Source: Salidesulfovibrio brasiliensis JCM 12178 (GTDB lineage Bacteria; Desulfobacterota; Desulfovibrionia; Desulfovibrionales; Desulfovibrionaceae). From it: 50,481 nucleotides of DNA. Positions 19,578 through 28,009 of the stretch are shown one piece after another. Both the position numbers and the translations under genes were made by a program. Positions within the stretch are counted from its first letter, which is position 1. Each line of letters starts with the position of its first letter. The stretch is taken from assembly GCF_001311825.1 (NCBI RefSeq), contig NZ_BBCB01000015.1:1-50481 (forward strand), read 5' to 3'. Below the pieces are notes generated by a model, which did no database searches, was not told the DNA's origin, and saw only the letters and a list, made by a program, of their open reading frames with translations.

Positions 19578-20771
19578 ATGCGACACGCGCTGCTGCTGAC
19601 CGTTCTCCTGCTTCTCGTTTCCTGCGCCCCCAAGGAACCCGCTCCCCCCGCACCGCCTGAACCGCCCGAAGTCCAAGGGCCTCGGTTTGTCCGTGTGGAT
19701 AATGTCGGGCCGGTGGTGCGTTCCCTGATGCCGCACCGGCAGGGGTTGGCCTCGTTTGAAGGACTCCGGCCCGCGCTGGAGCGAAGCCTTGCCTACGTCA
19801 AGGCTCGGCCTGCGGGCAACGCCGCCGCGCATTCAGCAGGGCTGCTGCTCACATGGAGCCAGCTTCGCGCAACGCTCGAGGACCTGCTGGCCGCGCTGCC
19901 CGAGCTGGATGCAGACCCCGGCCTGCTGGAGGAGCGGTTCGTGTGGTTCCGGCTTGATCCGGGAACGCTTTTAACCGGCTATTACGAGCCGCTCATTCGC
20001 GCCTCCAAAACGCGCTCTGCCGAGTATTTCTATCCGCTTTACGGCGTTCCGGACGACATGAAGACGCTGGAGCTCGGGCGGTTCCATCCTCGCTGGAAGG
20101 GCCAGCGGCTATTGTATCGTATGGAAGACGGCAAGGCCGTTCCGTACTTTGACCGCGAGGCCATTGACGGCGAAGGCGCGCTGGCAGGGCAGGGGCTTGA
20201 GATAGCCTGGCTTGCCGACCCCGTGGATGCCTTCTTCCTGCACATTCAGGGGTCCGGTCGGCTCGTCTACCCTGACGGCAGCATGGAACACGTGCTCTAT
20301 GCGGGCAAGAACGGCCATCAGTACCGCTCGCTCGGCCGCATCCTCATCGACGACGGCAGGGTGCCGAAGGACGAGATGAGCATGAAGCGCATTCGTCGTT
20401 TTCTCGCCGAACACCCCGAGGAACGCGACGCCTACCTGTATCAAAACCCGAGCTACGTGTTCTTCCGGCTGCACGATGAAGGCCCGTACGGCAGCATCGG
20501 CAGGACGCTTACGCCGTTCGTGAGCATGGCCGTCGACCCCAAGACCATCCCGCTCGGCGCGCTGCTTGCGTTGGACACCGGACTGCCGGATGGCGACGGC
20601 ACCGAGCCTTTTACGGGGGTGATGCTTGCGCAGGATACCGGCGGGGCCATCAAGGGCACCCGCTGTGACCTTTTCTGCGGCTTCGGACACAAGGCAAAAT
20701 ACCTTGCAGGACATTTGCAGCACGACGCCTCGGTATACCTGCTCGTGAGCAGACGTGTATTGCGGCAATGA
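19578..20771 (+). CDS. mltA: Membrane-bound lytic murein transglycosylase A
   Basis: An outer-membrane lipoprotein, 397 residues, that cleaves peptidoglycan glycan strands to leave 1,6-anhydro ends. The lipobox is LLLVSC, followed by a proline-rich linker (KEPAPPAPPEPPE). The MltA domain shows LTGYYEPLIRAS, then AWLADPVDAFFLHIQGSGRL, and the 3D domain has VSMAVDPKTIPLGALLALDT and MLAQDTGGAIKG with the catalytic Asp. The last gene of the three-gene operon, with a terminator downstream. Confidence 0.95.
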   Translation: MRHALLLTVLLLLVSCAPKEPAPPAPPEPPEVQGPRFVRVDNVGPVVRSLMPHRQGLASFEGLRPALERSLAYVKARPAGNAAAHSAGLLLTWSQLRATLEDLLAALPELDADPGLLEERFVWFRLDPGTLLTGYYEPLIRASKTRSAEYFYPLYGVPDDMKTLELGRFHPRWKGQRLLYRMEDGKAVPYFDREAIDGEGALAGQGLEIAWLADPVDAFFLHIQGSGRLVYPDGSMEHVLYAGKNGHQYRSLGRILIDDGRVPKDEMSMKRIRRFLAEHPEERDAYLYQNPSYVFFRLHDEGPYGSIGRTLTPFVSMAVDPKTIPLGALLALDTGLPDGDGTEPFTGVMLAQDTGGAIKGTRCDLFCGFGHKAKYLAGHLQHDASVYLLVSRRVLRQ

Positions 20772-20799
20772 CAGCTTACGAGCGTTACACTCAGTTTCG

Positions 20800-20826
20800 G
20801 GCGGCTTCTTCGGAGGCCGCCTTTTT
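20800..20826 (+). terminator. Rho-independent terminator of mltA
   Basis: GGCGGCTTC and GAGGCCGCC (one G-T pair) pair around TTCG and are followed by five T. Confidence 0.9.
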
Positions 20827-21135
20827 CGTGCGGAAAACCTTGTGCCCGGAGTGTAAGGTTTTTCGGAATTTGTGTGGAAAAACGTAACAATTCCGGTTTT
20901 TCCGGACTCCGTAACTCAAGCGAATCCAACGGGTTTTGACATGGAATACATCTTGCTTTTCTGTGAAATGAGTGAAGAGAGCGGCAAGGCAACAGGCACG
21001 GCAGCGTGCCGTTTCGGCTGTCGGGGCGCAGCATCTCCGGCAGCCGGATTGCCAGCCGTTTTCGGAAACGTGGAGCGAGGAGGCGCTTATGGAGTGACGG
21101 CCGAGGTCCCTTCTTCCGGATGCCCTTTCCGGAGT

Positions 21136-21181
21136 CCGAGCAGGTGTCACGGCACAGGTCGGAGAACTGCCCGGTTTTTTT
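21136..21181 (+). terminator. Terminator-like stem with T-run, no gene upstream
   Basis: CCGAGCAG and CTGCCCGG pair with one mismatch around a 23-base loop, followed by seven T. The only thing it could end is a non-coding transcript. Confidence 0.4.
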
Positions 21182-21521
21182 CGACCAGCGGACAGCCCGG
21201 ATGCTTCTCGGAACGGCGTGCATCTTCTTCCTGAAGAGACGCGTTTACATAAACCCTCTCACCATCCTTCCCTCTAATGGTCACCCTTTCTTCCGCCTGA
21301 GAAGGGGTGGCCGCTTCTTTTGTATGCCTGCTGTGTCAGCCTTGTCGAATAATCTTACAGTGTCATCAGGAAGATGATTTCATGTAACTATTTTTAATTA
21401 AAGCATTAAATTTTTTGTGCAGGTCCTGTTTGGGCGAAGTTGTCGATATGCTTTGCAAAGGCAGCTTGGAGCTGATGGTCGCTTGGTCTTTTTGTGCCAT
21501 GAAAACAATATCTTGCATGTT

Positions 21522-21537
21522 TGGTCCGATGGTTGCT
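21522..21537 (+). promoter_or_regulatory. Sigma-54 promoter of PEP-CTERM gene 1
   Basis: TGGTCCGATGGTTGCT has the invariant GG and GC ten bases apart and TTGCT at -12. It is 42 bases before the ATG. It matches the promoter of the other PEP-CTERM gene (31083-31098), and both sites extend to TTTGG and GGTTGCTTA. Confidence 0.75.
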
Positions 21538-21578
21538 TAAAGCTCGGCATCAAACATTTTTCACCAACGAGGAACATT

Positions 21579-22352
21579 ATGAATAGAGCCATCACCTGCA
21601 TTTTTGCCGTACTGATCTGGACCTGCACGCTTCCGGTTGCCGCAAGCGCGTTCGTCGTGGACTGGGATTACACGCTGGACTACGGCTTTACTTCCTGGAC
21701 CATAGATGAAGGCGGATCTTCAGCGCTGCCGATTCTCGCCGAAGATCCGGTCACGCTGGCCGGTGACTCCGGGTACAGGCAGCTCACCTGGGGCGATCCT
21801 GTCAATGATGACGCTCGCAGCTCCATCTGGTTTGAGCGCAAGGTCGGTACTGCGCAGACCAACGGACCCATCGTGGACGTGATAAACATGTTCCACGACA
21901 ACTATCCCATCTGGAGCACCAGCGATATCCTTACCGGCGGCGTTGTTCGCTCGGTGCTGACGCTGTCGCCTTCCGGTTCCGCGGACGAGGAATCCTTTAC
22001 CACCACGTTCGACTTTTTCTTCTGGGAAACCCTGAATGACGGATCGTATCAGGATGACATCTTCCTGGTGGCGAGTATCGCGGACGCCGAATTCGACTTC
22101 CTCTATGACGGAATCGAATACATGGTGTCCTTCCTGCCTTCCTTCGATCTGGTTCCGACCGAGAACCTTGTTGATAACAACATCCCCTGGCAGGGACCCG
22201 CATTCGGCTGGACCACCGTGGAAGAACAGCGCAACGAGGAGCACACCAAGTTCCAGGTGACTGCTGCCCCGGTGCCCGAGCCGTCCACCTTCATAGTCTT
22301 CGGCATCGGACTGCTTTCACTGATCGCCCTGCGCAGGCGCAGCCGGTCCTAA
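21579..22352 (+). CDS. PEP-CTERM surface protein 1
   Basis: A 257-residue exported protein. The N-terminal signal peptide covers residues of about 1-22 (CIFAVLIWTCTLPVAASA). The C-terminus is a classic PEP-CTERM sorting signal: VPEPSTF, a hydrophobic stretch (IVFGIGLLSLIAL) and RRRSRS. Exosortases recognise this signal at the inner membrane. The body contains RQLTWGDPVNDDARSSIWFE, reminiscent of the TxxN/RWG motif in one PEP-CTERM subfamily. The ATG has GAGGAAC upstream. It is driven by a sigma-54 promoter and followed by a terminator. Function in the surface or polymer matrix is inferred from the family. Confidence 0.88.
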   Translation: MNRAITCIFAVLIWTCTLPVAASAFVVDWDYTLDYGFTSWTIDEGGSSALPILAEDPVTLAGDSGYRQLTWGDPVNDDARSSIWFERKVGTAQTNGPIVDVINMFHDNYPIWSTSDILTGGVVRSVLTLSPSGSADEESFTTTFDFFFWETLNDGSYQDDIFLVASIADAEFDFLYDGIEYMVSFLPSFDLVPTENLVDNNIPWQGPAFGWTTVEEQRNEEHTKFQVTAAPVPEPSTFIVFGIGLLSLIALRRRSRS

Positions 22353-22366
22353 ACAGATTCCGCTTG

Positions 22367-22400
22367 AAAAGCCCCGGCAGGATTTCTGCCGGGGCTTTTA
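22367..22400 (+). terminator. Rho-independent terminator
   Basis: AAAAGCCCCGGCAG and CTGCCGGGGCTTTT pair around GATTT, ending PEP-CTERM gene 1. Confidence 0.92.
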
Positions 22401-22822
22401 TTGTTTGTGAAGAGAGCAAAACCGTTTAGACCGACTGTTCTTTTTGCAATTTTCAATTGTTTGTTTGATTGTGTCCTGTTGGTTACGTCTTGATGTGTTC
22501 ACAAAATATAATGGACTTAGAATGAATCCGTTGTTAAATGGTAAAATAGACGAAATTGCTTCAAGGACAGGGATGCACTTTCCATTGTTAAATACTGTAA
22601 ATCGCATCTGTTGAGATTTCCATCTGTTTCTAGTGGGTTTATTGTTGTCGGATTACTTTACAGTGCGGCAGTATGTGATCCGGATTGCCTGACTGTCGTG
22701 GTCGAAAAGGTTTGCATGTCGGCCGGATGTTCAGGTGGCATGGCTGGTGTCTATGCAACTATGTTAAAGCGGCGACCGGGGCTTGGTCCCTAAGGGCGGG
22801 TTGTCGCTTCTCTGGGGGATTT
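22401..22822 (+). other. AT-rich intergenic region before the sigma-54 activator
   Basis: No gene is supported. A consensus -10 TATAAT lies at 22507-22512 but has no good -35. The remainder becomes GC-rich after 22680, and an open frame from 22685 runs into the activator without a ribosome site. The activator's mRNA leader therefore probably lies here. Confidence 0.4.
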
Positions 22823-24241
22823 GTGGGAAAAATACTCATCGTGGACGATGATCCCATCATCGGTCGGCAGGTATCCCATTGGTGCGAAGCCATGGGGCAC
22901 GAATGCCGTAGCGTCGCTCATCTCCGGGCTGCGCTGAACTCCATGTCCCGATGGACACCGGACATCGTTTTTCTTGACGTTCAGTTGCCTGAAGGGGATG
23001 GCATTGAACACATTCCGGATATTTTCGACCGCCATCCAAGCGTCTCCATTGTCGTGCTCAGCGGGTGCGCCGAAGGGGGATGTATCGAAAAAGCCTTTGA
23101 TGCCGGGGCCGTGGATTACATGGTCAAGCCGGTGGAAAAGGAGCGTCTCAAAGCCGTTGTCGGCAATCTTCTGAAGATGCAGGAAAAGACGGTCGAAAAA
23201 GCGGCCGCTGTTGATCGCTGCGGTATCGTCGGTGAAAGCGGCCCGCTTGAGCGCTGCATAGAGCAGATGGCACTCGCCGCCCACAGTGAAGGAAACGTTG
23301 TCATTACCGGCGAGACCGGGACTGGGAAAGAGCTCTTTGCCCGCGCCCTGCACAAGAACAGCACCCGGGCCGGAAACCGTTATGTTGTGGTGGACTGCAC
23401 CAATCTCCCGGACACGCTGGCCGAGAGCCTGCTCTTCGGGCACTCACGAGGCGCGTTTACCGGCGCGGACCGCTCCAAGAAAGGGCTTTTCGAGATGGCC
23501 CATAACGGCACGCTCTTTCTGGATGAGGTTGGCGATCTCTCCATGAGTGTCCAGAAATCACTTCTGCGCGTTTTGCAGGAGAAGTCCTTCAGGCCGCTGA
23601 GTTCCGCCGACGAGGTCCACGTGGATTTCCGACTGGTCGCGGCCACCAACTGCGATCTCGCCGCCATGGTTGAGGCGGGCACCTTCCGTCGCGACCTCTA
23701 TTATCGCTTGAACATGTTCTCCATCGACCTGCCGCCGCTCAGGGAACGCAATGGCGACCTTGAGCTGCTTGCGCGCCACTACGTGGACGTCCTTTGCCGT
23801 GACGCGGGCCGGGAGCCCCTCAAGGTCGGTTCACGTTTTCTGGGCGCACTGCACAAGTATGACTGGCCCGGCAATGTGCGCGAGTTTCTCAACGTCATTC
23901 GCGTCTCCGTGTTCAAGGCAATGTTCGAGGACAAGCTGAATTATTTCCACCTGCCCCAAAACATAAGAATGCGCACGGTCATGGCCGAGGCCGAGGATAA
24001 AGGCAACAACGGCGGGAAAGTCAGGCAGGGAAGCAATGACATTTCCCTGCCCATGCCTGATGAGTTGCCGGACCTCAAACAGTACCGGCGTGACATCATC
24101 GACAGGATGGAAGTCGAATACCTGCATCATCTCGTGGCGCTGTGCGATAAATCCGTCAAGCGCGCCTGTGATATATCCGGGCTCTCCAGAACCCGGTTGT
24201 ATGAACTGCTCAGTAAGCACAGCATTTCGCTGCGTCCTTGA
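22823..24241 (+). CDS. Sigma-54-dependent response regulator (NtrC family)
   Basis: A 472-residue activator. The receiver domain has DDD at 8-10, phospho-acceptor Asp52 in IVFLDVQLPEGDG and Lys102 in MVKPVEK. The AAA+ domain has Walker A GETGTGKE at about 163, the sigma-54-contact loop GAFTGA at about 210, Walker B TLFLDEVGDL and the R-finger region RRDLYYRLNMFSI. A Fis-type helix-turn-helix ends the protein (RACDISGLSRTRLYELL). The GTG start at 22823 is preceded by GGGGGA. It sits between two PEP-CTERM genes with matching sigma-54 promoters, which makes it their likely activator (inference). It is not a clear match to PrsR, and no partner kinase adjoins it. Confidence 0.93.
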   Translation: MGKILIVDDDPIIGRQVSHWCEAMGHECRSVAHLRAALNSMSRWTPDIVFLDVQLPEGDGIEHIPDIFDRHPSVSIVVLSGCAEGGCIEKAFDAGAVDYMVKPVEKERLKAVVGNLLKMQEKTVEKAAAVDRCGIVGESGPLERCIEQMALAAHSEGNVVITGETGTGKELFARALHKNSTRAGNRYVVVDCTNLPDTLAESLLFGHSRGAFTGADRSKKGLFEMAHNGTLFLDEVGDLSMSVQKSLLRVLQEKSFRPLSSADEVHVDFRLVAATNCDLAAMVEAGTFRRDLYYRLNMFSIDLPPLRERNGDLELLARHYVDVLCRDAGREPLKVGSRFLGALHKYDWPGNVREFLNVIRVSVFKAMFEDKLNYFHLPQNIRMRTVMAEAEDKGNNGGKVRQGSNDISLPMPDELPDLKQYRRDIIDRMEVEYLHHLVALCDKSVKRACDISGLSRTRLYELLSKHSISLRP

Positions 24242-24282
24242 GGGCGCAGTATATTTCTAACAGGGACATAACTCTAAGGATT

Positions 24283-24738
24283 ATGGAAAAAGACTTTACA
24301 ATAAATCAGTTGATTGACATCGCCCTCCAGAATGTGGAGGAGAAGGACCGCGCCGGAGCCGTCGAGGTATTGCGCATTATGCGGGAGACATTCGGTTCGG
24401 ACAAGTTGAACGAATCGAACGACAGGCGTCAGGGCGTGCGCTACGAGATGCACCAGAGCGCGGTTATCCAGATTGTCTGCTCGGATGGCGATGTCGTCTG
24501 CCTGCCTGCCGTCATTCGCAACATTTCCTTCTCGGGGTTAATGCTTGAGATTCAGGACAAGGGTCACGTCTATGCGGGCATGGTCGATTCCATCGTCCAC
24601 TTCAGTGTGCTGTTCGTTATTCCCGGAAGAGACGAGCCCGTTGCCATTGATTGCCAGCCCAAACGCATGGAGCTGAGCAGGCAGGTTCGCGTGGGCGCGG
24701 AGTTCACGTCGTGCCCGGTAGGGATTCCTTTAATGTAG
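24283..24738 (+). CDS. PilZ-domain protein 1
   Basis: A 151-residue predicted cyclic-di-GMP receptor. The binding motif RxxxR is RQGVR after NDR, and the second motif (D/N)xSxxG is NISFSGL. The first 45 residues are helical (MEKDFTINQLIDIALQNVEE). The start at 24283 has CTAAGGA upstream; an in-frame TTG at 24238 overlaps the activator stop and is less likely. Its last 35 bases overlap the convergent GGDEF gene. It follows the sigma-54 activator by 41 bases, probably on the same transcript. Confidence 0.85.
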   Translation: MEKDFTINQLIDIALQNVEEKDRAGAVEVLRIMRETFGSDKLNESNDRRQGVRYEMHQSAVIQIVCSDGDVVCLPAVIRNISFSGLMLEIQDKGHVYAGMVDSIVHFSVLFVIPGRDEPVAIDCQPKRMELSRQVRVGAEFTSCPVGIPLM

Positions 24739-26433
24739 GCTCTTCACGCTTCAACCGCTTCTGGAAGAACATTCTTGAGTCCGAGACATCCAGAAGCTCC
24801 TTGAATTCGGTCCCGTCCTCCGGATAGATGGCAATGCCTATGGATGCGCCCATGCGCATTGTCTCGCCGTTTATATCCATGGGTTTTGCCACGGCCTCCA
24901 ACAGCTTGTCCGCCACCTGCTCCGCACTTTCGCGGTTGGTGATCTGCGGAAAGATGAAAACGAATTCGTCTCCCCCAAAACGTCCCACCGTGTCCGTTTC
25001 CCGGATGGTGGTCTTGAGCCGCTTGCCGACTTCGTTGAGCAGTATGTCGCCGCTGGAGTGGCCAAAGGTGTCGTTGACCTCCTTGAAGCCGTCCAGATCC
25101 ATCATCATGATGGCGAGGTGGGTCTTTTCGCGTTGGGCCTTGTGCAGTTCGGTCTGGAACCGTTCCTTGAAGAGGGAGCGGTTCGGCAGGTTTGTCAGGC
25201 TGTCATAGTAGGCAAGCCGCTGCATCTTGCGCTGGGCATTGTACTGGTCCGTGACATCCTGAACGGCGATGACATATCCCGCTTCCTTGCCTTCGATACG
25301 CACGGCGTTGATCTTGAACTGGAGCTTCTGCTGTTCGTTTCCCTTCTTCTTCCATGCGCTGAGGGTCTGCTCCTCGCCGGACTTGGAGCGTTCGATGCTG
25401 GTGAGCATCTTGTGAACCGAGATGTTGCAGGCTTCCGAAACCATGGAGATGTCGGTGCCTATCCTGATCTCCGGCGGGTCGCCGAGCATGTGGTGCAGCG
25501 TATTGTTGAAATAGACGACGCGCAGATGTTCGGTCAGGCCGAGAATGCCGGTATTCATGGACGTTCCCACCACGATGTCCAGAAAGGCGTTTTCGTGCAG
25601 CCCGGACTCTCCGTTGCCGTTGCTCGCCGGTATGCTGGCCCCCTGTGACTTCACCCAAAGGGCGTTCACGATATCGGTGAGGGCTATGGTGCCGACCGGC
25701 AGTTCGCCGATGAGCACAACGGCTTGCTCCGAGTCGTTGCGGATGCATTCCATGTATGCGTCCTGTAGCGAGGTGGTCGGCTTGACCGCTGGCACAGGGC
25801 GGGCCACGTTCATGGCCTTCATGTGCCAGATGTCGCACCCCCACGAAACCAGTCGCTGACGGTCTTGTTGTCGACCACGCCGAGCACCTTGGGGCCGTCG
25901 CTGATGATGACGCTGGTCTCTCGCGTTTCCTGAATGCGGCGGTGAATTTCGTAGAGCGAGCAGTCCGGGTCGTCGATAACCACGGCGTTTTGCCGCATGA
26001 CCCGTCCGACCCTCGGGATGCCCTTGAGAAAGCTCTCGGTCATGAGGTGCTTGATGTGCACCCAGCCGAGCGGCTTGATGTTGTCGGTAACAACGAACAG
26101 ATTCGGCAGACTGTCCGGATTTACCGGACTGCCCCCCGCGAGCAGGGTCTCCTCTATGTTGTCACGAAGTTGTACCACCTTGGCTTTCGGCAGCAGAGCG
26201 TCTTCGAGATTGAGCGGCGTACCCTTTAGAATGTTGCTGGCGAGGATGGTGGCCGAAAGGCTCTTGAACCCTCCGTTACCGCTTGGAAAGGGCAGATGGC
26301 AGGCGTTGAAGATGCGAAACATCGAAAAAATCTTGACGATGTCAATGTTGCTGATCGCCTTCGGCATGGGCCGCAGCGTTATGTCTTGAAATGTCGTGAG
26401 CATCGTGGTGATTGTTTCATTTTTTCTTCGCAT
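24704..26433 (-). CDS. CBS-PAS-GGDEF diguanylate cyclase, interrupted by a probable frameshift
   Basis: Predicted to make cyclic di-GMP. The 5' part (25819-26433) has an N-terminal domain and a CBS module (RVMRQNAVVIDDPDCSLYEI). The 3' part (24704-25822) begins with what looks like the second CBS module (NVARPVPAVKPTTSLQDAYM), then a PAS domain and a GGDEF domain with RFGGDEFVFIF. The active-site motif is GGDEF and no inhibitory RxxD is obvious. The parts overlap by four bases at a run of five G. A sixth G would join them as FRGGCDIWHMKAMNVARP, giving 576 residues. Two separate, translationally coupled proteins are possible, but the split between paired CBS modules favours a frameshift. No EAL domain is present. 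Confidence 0.78.
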
Positions 26434-26567
26434 GCTGTCCGTCTTGGTATGCTAATAGCAATTACCATGACAACAATTCGTAACTGAACGTTCGCAGATA
26501 GATATAAGAAACGGCATCGGTACAGGCTTTTTCGTTGAGGCCGGTTTGCAAGCCATGGAGGGTACAG

Positions 26568-27068
26568 GTGAAAGTCTGCTTTGACATCAACCACTCGGAA
26601 TACTTTGCTTTGAAAGAAGTTGCCCAGATGAACAACCGGACGCCGGTGGAACATGCGAAGACCATTGTTCTCGATACGATTCGTTCAATGGGCCAGTGTA
26701 TGGAGCAAAGTTGCAGCGAGCGACGGGCATATAAACGCTTCGAGTTGTCAATTTCTGCCGTATCCTGTGTAAGCTTTCCCGACAGGGTGGTTCGAAGCAT
26801 TCCCGTAACCGTCAACGACATCTCCCAAGGGGGCATGCGCGTCACCTTCAACGGTGTAAAAAGCGAAGATGCACGGCGGCTGTCCGAGGTGTCGTATTTT
26901 GAAGTCGTATTTACAATTCCTGAAACATATCAAACGGTTTCCTTTTATTGCAAGAAACGGTGGAGCAACCATGACAACGGGGTGAGCATGGGGGGCGGTT
27001 TCGAGTCGGTGGATGCTTCGCTGCTGGAAATGCTGTCGAAGCACATTGGTGCCGAACAAAGCATGTGA
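26568..27068 (+). CDS. PilZ-domain protein 2
   Basis: A 166-residue predicted cyclic-di-GMP receptor. RxxxR appears as RAYKR in ERRAYKRFEL, and NDISQGGMRV is the second motif. An N-terminal region of about 60 residues precedes the domain. The GTG at 26568 is chosen because GGAGG lies upstream; the frame is open from 26535. First gene of a three-gene operon with the FeeM-like and E1/nitroreductase genes, 15 bases before the next ATG. Confidence 0.85.
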   Translation: MKVCFDINHSEYFALKEVAQMNNRTPVEHAKTIVLDTIRSMGQCMEQSCSERRAYKRFELSISAVSCVSFPDRVVRSIPVTVNDISQGGMRVTFNGVKSEDARRLSEVSYFEVVFTIPETYQTVSFYCKKRWSNHDNGVSMGGGFESVDASLLEMLSKHIGAEQSM

Positions 27069-27083
27069 TCAAGGAGTGGAGCG

Positions 27084-27992
27084 ATGGATATGGCAGCCAG
27101 AGAAGCGAAGGTCGAGAAGCAGTCGCAACGGGGAATCGAACGTCGGCGCACCATCCGCATACGCCGCTCCGCGCTCATCCGCGATAATCTGGACGACATC
27201 GACCGTCCAAGCATGAAGATCGCCGAAACGCTGGAGGAACTGGAGCAGGCTTTCAGGATCGTCTACCGCGAGTACCGGGCGGCAGGGTACGTCAAGGACT
27301 CGGATCCGCACCAGATGCTCTACAGTGTCTACAGCCTGCTCCCCACGGCATCCGTTTTCGTGTTCAAGAGTTATCTCGACGTTATTTCAACCATGAGTCT
27401 GTATAAGGACACCCGGGTTTTCGGATTGCCCATGGACGCCGTGTATAAGCCGGAACTCGATGAACTGCGCGCGCAAGGGCACAGGGTTGCGGAAATCGGG
27501 GCATTGGCCACCCCAAAGAACCGGCGCTGGGCCAACCTGGTGGTTTATCTTGCCAAGGCGCTTTTCCATTACGCGCATCTGGTGGATGTGGATTACGCCT
27601 GCATCATGGTTAACCCCAAGCACGTTCGGTTCTACAAGGAAATATTTCTGTTCGAGGAGATGGCGGAGGAGCGCATGTACGAGGCCGTCGGTGCGCCCGC
27701 CGTGGCTCTCTACGCCAATGTCCACACCTATGACCAGCGGATGCTGGATGCATACGGTGGTGAGGATTTCGAGACCGACCTGCTATCGTTCTTCGTCAAG
27801 ATGAAGAACTCAATCATGGATCCGAGCCTGACCTATCCGGTGGACAACGACAAGCCCCTTGACCAGTCCATCATCTGCTCGCTGCTGGAAAAGCGGCCGA
27901 CCATTCTCGAAGGGCTGACAGAGGAACAGATTCAGGTTCTGACCTATCTCTATCCCGAAGCCGTGCGCTGCGCCAAGGCGCCCCGGCACTGA
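27084..27992 (+). CDS. FeeM-like N-acyl amino acid synthase
   Basis: A 302-residue GNAT-fold acyltransferase of the N-acyl amino acid synthase (FeeM-like) type, distantly related to autoinducer synthases. Such enzymes transfer a fatty acyl chain from acyl-ACP to the amine of an amino acid. Visible family features are KIAETLEELEQAFRIVYREY at residues of about 47-66, RVFGLPMDAVYKPELDELR, then HRVAEIGALATPKNRRWAN and ACIMVNPKHVRFYKEIFLFE. The first 40 residues are basic (SQRGIERRRTIRIRRS). AAGGAGTGG precedes the ATG. It lies 15 bases after PilZ protein 2 and 17 before the E1/nitroreductase gene. The acyl and amino-acid substrates are not predictable from sequence. Confidence 0.8.
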   Translation: MDMAAREAKVEKQSQRGIERRRTIRIRRSALIRDNLDDIDRPSMKIAETLEELEQAFRIVYREYRAAGYVKDSDPHQMLYSVYSLLPTASVFVFKSYLDVISTMSLYKDTRVFGLPMDAVYKPELDELRAQGHRVAEIGALATPKNRRWANLVVYLAKALFHYAHLVDVDYACIMVNPKHVRFYKEIFLFEEMAEERMYEAVGAPAVALYANVHTYDQRMLDAYGGEDFETDLLSFFVKMKNSIMDPSLTYPVDNDKPLDQSIICSLLEKRPTILEGLTEEQIQVLTYLYPEAVRCAKAPRH

Positions 27993-28009
27993 GCCGGACG
28001 GGGTTTCGG

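Larger units (their letters stand above)
20827..21578 (+). other. Long non-coding gap with many hairpins; possible small RNA
   Basis: No open frame here has credible composition or a ribosome site. The sequence is dense in inverted repeats: AAAACCTT/AAGGTTTT (from about 20835), GGCACG/CGTGCC and CGGCTG/CAGCCG around 20995-21050. A sigma-54-like TGG-N8-TTGCT lies at 20942-20957 and a terminator-like stem with seven T at 21136-21181. Together they could bound a transcript of about 215 bases. The last 60 bases belong to the PEP-CTERM gene's promoter and leader. Confidence 0.4.

Noticed and set aside
20791..21377. Several open frames of 60-125 codons in the mltA to PEP-CTERM gap
   Set aside because: They overlap one another on both strands, lack ribosome sites and have Cys/Ser/Arg-rich composition unlike neighbouring proteins.
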